Shown here piece after piece: positions 60,098-64,000 of a DNA stretch of 64,000 bases. The first letter of the stretch is position 1. Each line of letters opens with the position of its first letter. The stretch comes from a virus: positions 1 through 64,000 of IMG/VR virus record IMGVR_UViG_3300035070_003528. One strand, written 5' to 3'. Made by a program: the position numbers and the translations under genes. Under the pieces are notes generated by a model that saw nothing but the letters and a program-made list of their open reading frames with translations, ran no database searches and was not told the origin of the DNA.

Positions 60098-60452
60098 TAC
60101 CTTAGATAATCAATGGCATGACGCAGATGAGGTGATTTTACATGCTGTTATGCAGATTTTGACAGATTTTGTTGAAAAAGAGCAACCGGACACACTAGAT
60201 TTCTCAGGCGATCAGAATTACGCCCATGCCTGGAATGTCATCACAGAAGTATATGATTGGTGGAAAAACGGCCGTATTGCCCGACACGGCCCCCTTGACG
60301 ACCTAGATTTGACAGATTTAGACCTAAATGACATATCTGATGACGACAGGGGCTTGTTTAGTGCTAGTAATGCCCTTCGTATGCGTTGGTATGAAGAAGA
60401 TACGACAATGATACAGCGCGTTGTGTCTATCCGTGATTATTTGTGGACTTGA
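60078..60452 (+). CDS. Unknown acidic protein
   Basis: 124 residues, Asp-rich (LDDLDLTDLDLND), with DWWKNGR and RMRWYEED helices. Overlaps the DUF1599 gene by 20 bases, GAGGA ribosome site. Family not recognised. Confidence 0.5.
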   Translation: MMKLLINTLDNQWHDADEVILHAVMQILTDFVEKEQPDTLDFSGDQNYAHAWNVITEVYDWWKNGRIARHGPLDDLDLTDLDLNDISDDDRGLFSASNALRMRWYEEDTTMIQRVVSIRDYLWT

Positions 60453-60503
60453 TGTAACGCCATGACTATGACAAATGTCACTGTTTCATGTGCTAATTTA
60501 GGT

Positions 60504-60509
60504 TATAAT
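60504..60509 (+). promoter_or_regulatory. TATAAT box of a mini-transcript
   Basis: TATAAT with a weak CTGTTT -35 at the right distance. Transcription should start near 60,516, just before an AGGAGG. Confidence 0.5.
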
Positions 60510-60531
60510 AGACAAAACAAAGGAGGTAAAC

Positions 60532-60585
60532 ATGGAACTGTTGATTGAACTGATTACGTTGCTCGGTAATTATTGGGCAGGCTAG
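60532..60585 (+). CDS. 17-residue peptide in its own transcription unit
   Basis: MELLIELITLLGNYWAG, with a perfect AGGAGG six bases before the ATG, its own TATAAT and its own terminator. Amphipathic-hydrophobic; could be a toxin-like membrane peptide, a signal, or a leader peptide. Confidence 0.5.
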   Translation: MELLIELITLLGNYWAG

Positions 60586-60594
60586 TAGAATAAC

Positions 60595-60627
60595 AAAAAG
60601 GACTCTGTTAATAGCAGGGTCTTTTTT
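60595..60627 (+). terminator. Intrinsic terminator of the mini-transcript
   Basis: AAAAAGGACTCTG / CAGGGTCTTTTTT, 13-bp stem with G-T pairs and loop TTAATAG. Confidence 0.85.
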
Positions 60628-60682
60628 GTTAATAGCACTTAAGCACTATTCCCCTATCTGTCATTTATTATATAATATTCAA

Positions 60683-60766
60683 ATGAAACGAAATAATCTA
60701 ATAGCAGTAATTATTTGCACAGCAATCGGCTTTATTGGAGTTATTATTGCTGTTCTGGTGAGGTGA
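60683..60766 (+). CDS. Micro-membrane protein, 27 residues
   Basis: Basic start (MKRNN) and one helix (LIAVIICTAIGFIGVIIAVL). TATAAT at 60,671 and a near-leaderless ATG. Confidence 0.45.
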   Translation: MKRNNLIAVIICTAIGFIGVIIAVLVR

Positions 60767-60767
60767 A

Positions 60768-60872
60768 ATGATTAAATTGTGGTATATCAAGACATTAATC
60801 AAATGTATATTCCGGCAAATCGCTAACTCAATCAAGTTGATTACAAAGTTAATTCCGGTGAGGATGTTATGA
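60768..60872 (+). CDS. Small basic amphipathic peptide
   Basis: 34 residues, Ile/Lys-rich, starting one base after the previous stop and overlapping the next start (ATGA). GAGGTGA ribosome site. Confidence 0.4.
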   Translation: MIKLWYIKTLIKCIFRQIANSIKLITKLIPVRML

Positions 60873-61102
60873 TTCCAAAGATTGATTCTGTGCAGGACGA
60901 GCTTGATTATTACATGCGCGATGACAGATGTGTGTGTTGGTCATGTACTCGTAGTAAAGAATTTGCTACCATTGTAAACAAGCTCGATAGCGATGAAGAT
61001 AAAAAATGGATGATAGCGTTTTATAATTCTGTTGTCGAACAAGAAGACGCAAGTGAATTAGAAATATTATATTGGAAGACTAGAAATGCAACCGATCCAT
61101 AA
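60869..61102 (+). CDS. Small zinc-binding-like protein
   Basis: 77 residues with CVCWSC near residue 20; acidic remainder. No family recognised. Confidence 0.5.
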   Translation: MIPKIDSVQDELDYYMRDDRCVCWSCTRSKEFATIVNKLDSDEDKKWMIAFYNSVVEQEDASELEILYWKTRNATDP

Positions 61103-61265
61103 AATAATGATGTTCAAGGTAATCTGTAGACTGATTCTCATCATAATCGAAATGATGGACAAATCGGGCAACACGGTCGATATAATCCAAAAAGAACTTG
61201 ATGAAACAGTTGATTTTTTAATGAAATACTACATGGGAGAATGGCACGACGATGAGAATAGTTAA
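61086..61265 (+). CDS. Small unknown protein, 59 residues
   Basis: Hydrophobic helix (FKVICRLILIIIEMM) then an acidic part (EWHDDENS). Overlaps both neighbours by 14-17 bases. Confidence 0.45.
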   Translation: MQPIHKIMMFKVICRLILIIIEMMDKSGNTVDIIQKELDETVDFLMKYYMGEWHDDENS

Positions 61266-61440
61266 GGATGATTCAGTAACAACCGTGTACGGATATTATC
61301 GGTGTCCAGAATGCGGCCGTACTTATTACGCTGGTGGTATTTTCTATCACAGTGATAATTGTTCTAAACACGGTTATTTAGAATGCGAGTATCATGTTGG
61401 GCCACGATGCAAGGAGTACAGTGATGCAGAAGACGAATGA
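61252..61440 (+). CDS. Small zinc-ribbon protein
   Basis: 62 residues. CPECGRTY knuckle, an HSDNC stretch and a late C form a metal site. GGAGAATGG ribosome site. Confidence 0.55.
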   Translation: MRIVKDDSVTTVYGYYRCPECGRTYYAGGIFYHSDNCSKHGYLECEYHVGPRCKEYSDAEDE

Positions 61441-61570
61441 AAAACGCGTTGTCACATGCCTAGTTTGCGATGGGGCAGGAGAATACGAACGAAATGGTAA
61501 AACGAGAACCTGCTGGCTTTGTAACGGAACTGGCGAGACAATTTTATTCGAGGTGAAAAGTAATGGGTGA
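61424..61570 (+). CDS. DnaJ-type zinc-finger peptide
   Basis: 48 residues with CLVCDGAGEY and CWLCNGTG, two CxxCxGxG units as in the DnaJ cysteine-rich domain, but no J domain. May present or sequester zinc, or bind unfolded protein. Confidence 0.6.
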   Translation: MQKTNEKRVVTCLVCDGAGEYERNGKTRTCWLCNGTGETILFEVKSNG

Positions 61571-61616
61571 TATTACACGAGAAGAATGGGAAAATGACGT
61601 ACTAAACACACGTTAG
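61563..61616 (+). CDS. 17-residue ORF
   Basis: MGDITREEWENDVLNTR, after GGTGAAAAG. Start overlaps the previous gene's end. Possibly translated; low support. Confidence 0.3.
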   Translation: MGDITREEWENDVLNTR

Positions 61617-61645
61617 GGACGTTACGGCCGAAAAGGAAGAACAAA

Positions 61646-62008
61646 ATGACAACTGGGATAACAATAAACAACGCAAAAGCGATAGCATACAGTCTGAGTA
61701 AGGGCAAAGACAATGGTGGGATAAGCCGCAATGCGCTTGCCGATCATTTAATTCATGCCGCAAACCAGATGGAAAAGCAAATGACTGAAATCGAATTGCT
61801 AACAAAAGCCCTTGCCATTTATGCAGACCGTGATAATTGGGCGCAAGATGCCTGTACTAGCGTATTAACTGGTGAGGTTCGCGCTGATGGTTGGGAGTTA
61901 GAAGAAGATGTGACGGTGCTTCTAGACGATTATTTTGTATGGAGTTACGATGGTTCTGCCGGGTACGATATAGCACAACGTGTCTTGAATAAAATAAAGG
62001 ATAAATAA
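61646..62008 (+). CDS. Unknown protein
   Basis: 120 residues, helical, with an acidic centre (LEEDVTVLLDDYFVW). AAGGAAG ribosome site. No family recognised. Confidence 0.5.
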   Translation: MTTGITINNAKAIAYSLSKGKDNGGISRNALADHLIHAANQMEKQMTEIELLTKALAIYADRDNWAQDACTSVLTGEVRADGWELEEDVTVLLDDYFVWSYDGSAGYDIAQRVLNKIKDK

Positions 62009-62010
62009 GA

Positions 62011-62178
62011 ATGAAGAATGGAATGACAGAAATATTTAGAATATTTTGCGACGATAGACAAATAAACCATTGGCGAGAACCGTTCTGGCATTATTGCCAA
62101 GCGAACAATATACAAGACACGACTGAGGCCATGACGGCCGCATGGGACGAATTCTTACTGATGCTCTATCATTTTTAG
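62011..62178 (+). CDS. Small unknown protein, 55 residues
   Basis: Helical, His/Trp-rich (QINHWREPFWHYCQ). Coupled to the previous gene. Carries CGGCCG in TAA codons (MTAAWDEF). Confidence 0.5.
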   Translation: MKNGMTEIFRIFCDDRQINHWREPFWHYCQANNIQDTTEAMTAAWDEFLLMLYHF

Positions 62179-62196
62179 TGACAAATGGAGAATGAT

Positions 62197-62412
62197 ATGA
62201 AAATTAATGATGTTGTAGCTACAAATGAGAATAATTTCCGTATAATATACAACAAGCCAAAAACGCGCCTGGTTATCCAAGATGGTTTGATTTATATTGA
62301 CAGCAGTCAGGAGATGCCAAATGCATGGCGTAGATTATGGTACTGGGTTTTGCTTGGCTGGAAGTGGGAGTCGTTAAATCAATCAGAAGACAAGGTAATG
62401 GTGAAGGAATGA
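62197..62412 (+). CDS. Small unknown protein
   Basis: 71 residues from ATG 62197 (TGGAG upstream). Strand-rich, with an aromatic patch (WRRLWYWVLLGWKWE). ATGA overlap with the next gene. Confidence 0.5.
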   Translation: MKINDVVATNENNFRIIYNKPKTRLVIQDGLIYIDSSQEMPNAWRRLWYWVLLGWKWESLNQSEDKVMVKE

Positions 62413-62627
62413 GCGACGACAAAGAAGCAGCATTTATTGTCGATGACGTAATTCAGTTGGCAGAAGCAGTCCTTAGTAATTGGTATTATAATAATCCGAA
62501 TGGAGCCGATAGAGGCGATTACTGCTGGAGAAGACAGTATTTGCGTAATGGTCTCATTTTTAATGAAGACCACGATCCGAGTTGCCCAGTTATAATTGCA
62601 GACGCGGTATTAACTGGGTACAAGTAA
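62409..62627 (+). CDS. Small unknown protein
   Basis: 72 residues; acidic helix then YYNNPNGADRGDYCWR and HDPSCPVIIADAVL. Last gene of the plus-strand run. Confidence 0.5.
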   Translation: MSDDKEAAFIVDDVIQLAEAVLSNWYYNNPNGADRGDYCWRRQYLRNGLIFNEDHDPSCPVIIADAVLTGYK

Positions 62628-62671
62628 ATAGCCACACCTTTTTCAGCATGTCACGAAAAAGATGTGGCTAT
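62628..62671. terminator. Long hairpin between convergent operons
   Basis: ATAGCCACACCTTTTTC / GAAAAAGATGTGGCTAT, 17-bp stem with one mismatch and a 10-base loop. No long U-tract on either side, so it may act as bidirectional terminator or RNA-end protector. Confidence 0.7.
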
Positions 62672-62694
62672 TTCATTACTATCAGTGGTTGTAA

Positions 62695-63198
62695 TTAATC
62701 GAAGTTTCTCTCGCCGTGCAATCTGTCATATTCATCCATAAATCTCTGCCTTTCTTCTAAGCACTCATTGCAATAACATGGATTGTCTTCGTTATCATAC
62801 CATTCGTCTTCTTCTTCATCGTATAAATAAGCTGTACAGATGTCGTGATCGTAATAATAATCAGCCGGTGTTTCAGACGATCTAGCCATTTCTAGAAATT
62901 CAGATACATAATCATGAGAGCATTGAGCGGTTTCATCGAATACAAAATTTTCGTTTATCGCTTTAATATCAAAATCCCTTTGCTTTCTGTAATACCAAGT
63001 AGACATGTCGTATTTTACAGTAGCTCCATTAGCCAGGGCATAGTCTACACTTAGATTTGCTGTAAAATCAATAAACTCTTGTAAATTATCCCATGTAACT
63101 AGGGGCTGATTCCATCGATTAACTAACCCGTCTGGTATATTTTCAAAATCATAAAACACGAAACACACAACAATATATTCTCGTTCTTTCATATACAT
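62695..63198 (-). CDS. Unknown protein, paralogue of the next gene
   Basis: 167 residues. VTWDNLQEFIDF lines up with VNLDNLQEYVKY of the neighbour, as do flanking strands. Acidic C-terminus with CYCNEC. Function unknown. Confidence 0.55.
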   Translation of the reverse strand: MYMKEREYIVVCFVFYDFENIPDGLVNRWNQPLVTWDNLQEFIDFTANLSVDYALANGATVKYDMSTWYYRKQRDFDIKAINENFVFDETAQCSHDYVSEFLEMARSSETPADYYYDHDICTAYLYDEEEDEWYDNEDNPCYCNECLEERQRFMDEYDRLHGERNFD

Positions 63199-64000
63199 TA
63201 GAATGGAATTCCTTGTGCTGTTAGCTCGTTATTATAATCTTCAATTGCTGCTTGTAACTCTCGCTCTTGTGCAAGTTCTTCATCAGAATAAAAAACCTCA
63301 ACTAGATCGCCGAGTTGTTCGCGGCCAAGCTGCCCAACTTTTATTGCCATGTAATCCACTGGATCTGTTATGCCCATTGCCAGAGAATATAGTTCTGTAT
63401 CAAAGCCATCATCCAGCACATCTTTATTGGTCATGTGGTTTCTATTGTCGTTTACAAACCATTTGCTTATTTGGTTTTCTGTAAACTCCTCTTCTTTGAT
63501 ATAGCTAGCATCAATGTCCAGCACATATCCGGCGCATTCTGCCATCAATTCAATGAATTTGTTCTTTTTGTATTTAACGTATTCTTGAAGGTTGTCTAGA
63601 TTTACTGCCCCATGAGGCCATGTGCTTGCGAACCAACGCATTTTATTAGCTAGGCGCACATTGAATCTTTCCCCATTGGGTATTTTAAAAACTGGGTAGA
63701 ATACAATAATTTTAATCCCGTTAGAGTCGTCCTCTTTTTTTGATTTAGTCAAATTCCATTCTCTGCTGGAGGTTCTTTTTCTTACAGTGAAGATGTTTTC
63801 TTTTTCTACCAGTTCTCTTATCTGCTGCTGGACATCAACCTCAACAAAACAAAAGTCACTGTGATCCGGGTCTTCTTCCGTGACTATTATTGACATTCCG
63901 TCTGTTTGCGGGACGCGCATGAAGTTTATTTTGCTTCTACGTATTTTCTTGGACAGTCGCGCCCAATCAATATCGTCGTTAATAACACATCGGAACAGTT
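63198..64000 (-). CDS. Unknown protein (5' part outside window)
   Basis: The annotated ATG at 63920 is internal: the frame is open upstream to the right edge and reads natural protein sequence (CVINDDIDWARLSKKIRRS) into MRVPQTDG. So at least 267 residues, with the N-terminus missing. Middle resembles the 62,695 protein. Family not recognised. Confidence 0.6.
   Translation of the reverse strand, partial: LFRCVINDDIDWARLSKKIRRSKINFMRVPQTDGMSIIVTEEDPDHSDFCFVEVDVQQQIRELVEKENIFTVRKRTSSREWNLTKSKKEDDSNGIKIIVFYPVFKIPNGERFNVRLANKMRWFASTWPHGAVNLDNLQEYVKYKKNKFIELMAECAGYVLDIDASYIKEEEFTENQISKWFVNDNRNHMTNKDVLDDGFDTELYSLAMGITDPVDYMAIKVGQLGREQLGDLVEVFYSDEELAQERELQAAIEDYNNELTAQGIPF

Larger units (their letters stand above)
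2329..62140. repeat. Dispersed iterated palindrome CGGCCG / ACGGCCGT
   Basis: I count about 55 CGGCCG hexamers and at least 23 full ACGGCCGT octamers by eye, spread over genes on both strands and intergenic DNA, for example 4,270, 5,983, 8,209, 10,129, 12,071, 14,939, 17,311, 20,221, 24,394, 43,020, 46,094, 57,424 and 60,268. At the AT-rich composition seen here about five hexamers and fewer than one octamer would be expected. Confidence 0.85.

Noticed and set aside
1-64000. CRISPR array
   Set aside because: No regularly spaced direct repeats of 23-40 bases were seen; the only dispersed repeat is the 8-base palindrome.

Overview
The window is a segment of a tailed-phage genome (Caudoviricetes; long non-contractile tail inferred from a tape-measure protein, tail-tube-like protein and tail-terminator candidate, with no sheath seen). 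It holds a large terminase, portal, HK97-type prohead protease and capsid, a frameshifted tail-assembly chaperone, lysins, and tightly overlapping small genes. No integrase, repressor or ribosomal gene is visible, and both ends cut through genes. The host is not stated by the sequence. A Thr/Pro/Ala-rich membrane-anchored protein, an effector-associated-like domain and a HIP-like iterated palindrome (ACGGCCGT) would fit a filamentous bacterium such as a Chloroflexota member, but that is inference.

Layout. 1-4.2 kb, mostly minus: recombination-type ATPase, holin-like protein, phosphoesterase, plus one plus-strand nuclease. 4.2-5.6 kb: short terminated transcript and an HNH homing endonuclease. 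5.6-11.2 kb minus: head and tail-tube genes (protease, capsid, decoration candidate, connector, terminator, tube). 11.3-20 kb minus: accessory genes (radical SAM protein, RNA ligase, tRNA-Leu, lipoprotein, nuclease, helix-turn-helix protein, many micro-membrane proteins). 20.1-31.0 kb plus: tail chaperone with -1 frameshift, tape measure, tail tip and fibres, with a glycosyltransferase between two fibre-type genes. 31.0-46.2 kb minus: one continuous operon for a pseudaminic-acid-like nonulosonate (PseB, PseC, PseF, PseG, two NeuB/PseI-type synthases, N-formyltransferase, KdsC-like phosphatase), several glycosyltransferases, a proteasome-like Ntn hydrolase and a GroES homologue. 46.3-50.7 kb minus: neck protein, portal, terminase subunits. 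50.7-57.8 kb plus: cytosine methyltransferase broken by two different homing endonucleases, primase-like protein, effector-associated-like protein, bifunctional lysin. 58.2-62.6 kb plus: small genes. 62.7-64 kb minus: two paralogous unknowns.

How it works together. The minus-strand glycan operon faces the plus-strand tail operon; the two meet at 31,015-31,018 with overlapping stop codons. A fibre-adjacent glycosyltransferase suggests that activated sugars may be put on virion proteins, although host-surface remodelling is equally possible. Two major minus operons (head at 11.3 kb, glycan at 46.3 kb) start with a good sigma70-type promoter followed at once by intrinsic terminators, an arrangement that would suit control by antitermination. 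The palindrome CGGCCG/ACGGCCGT recurs through the window far above chance and is absent from the homing-endonuclease genes.
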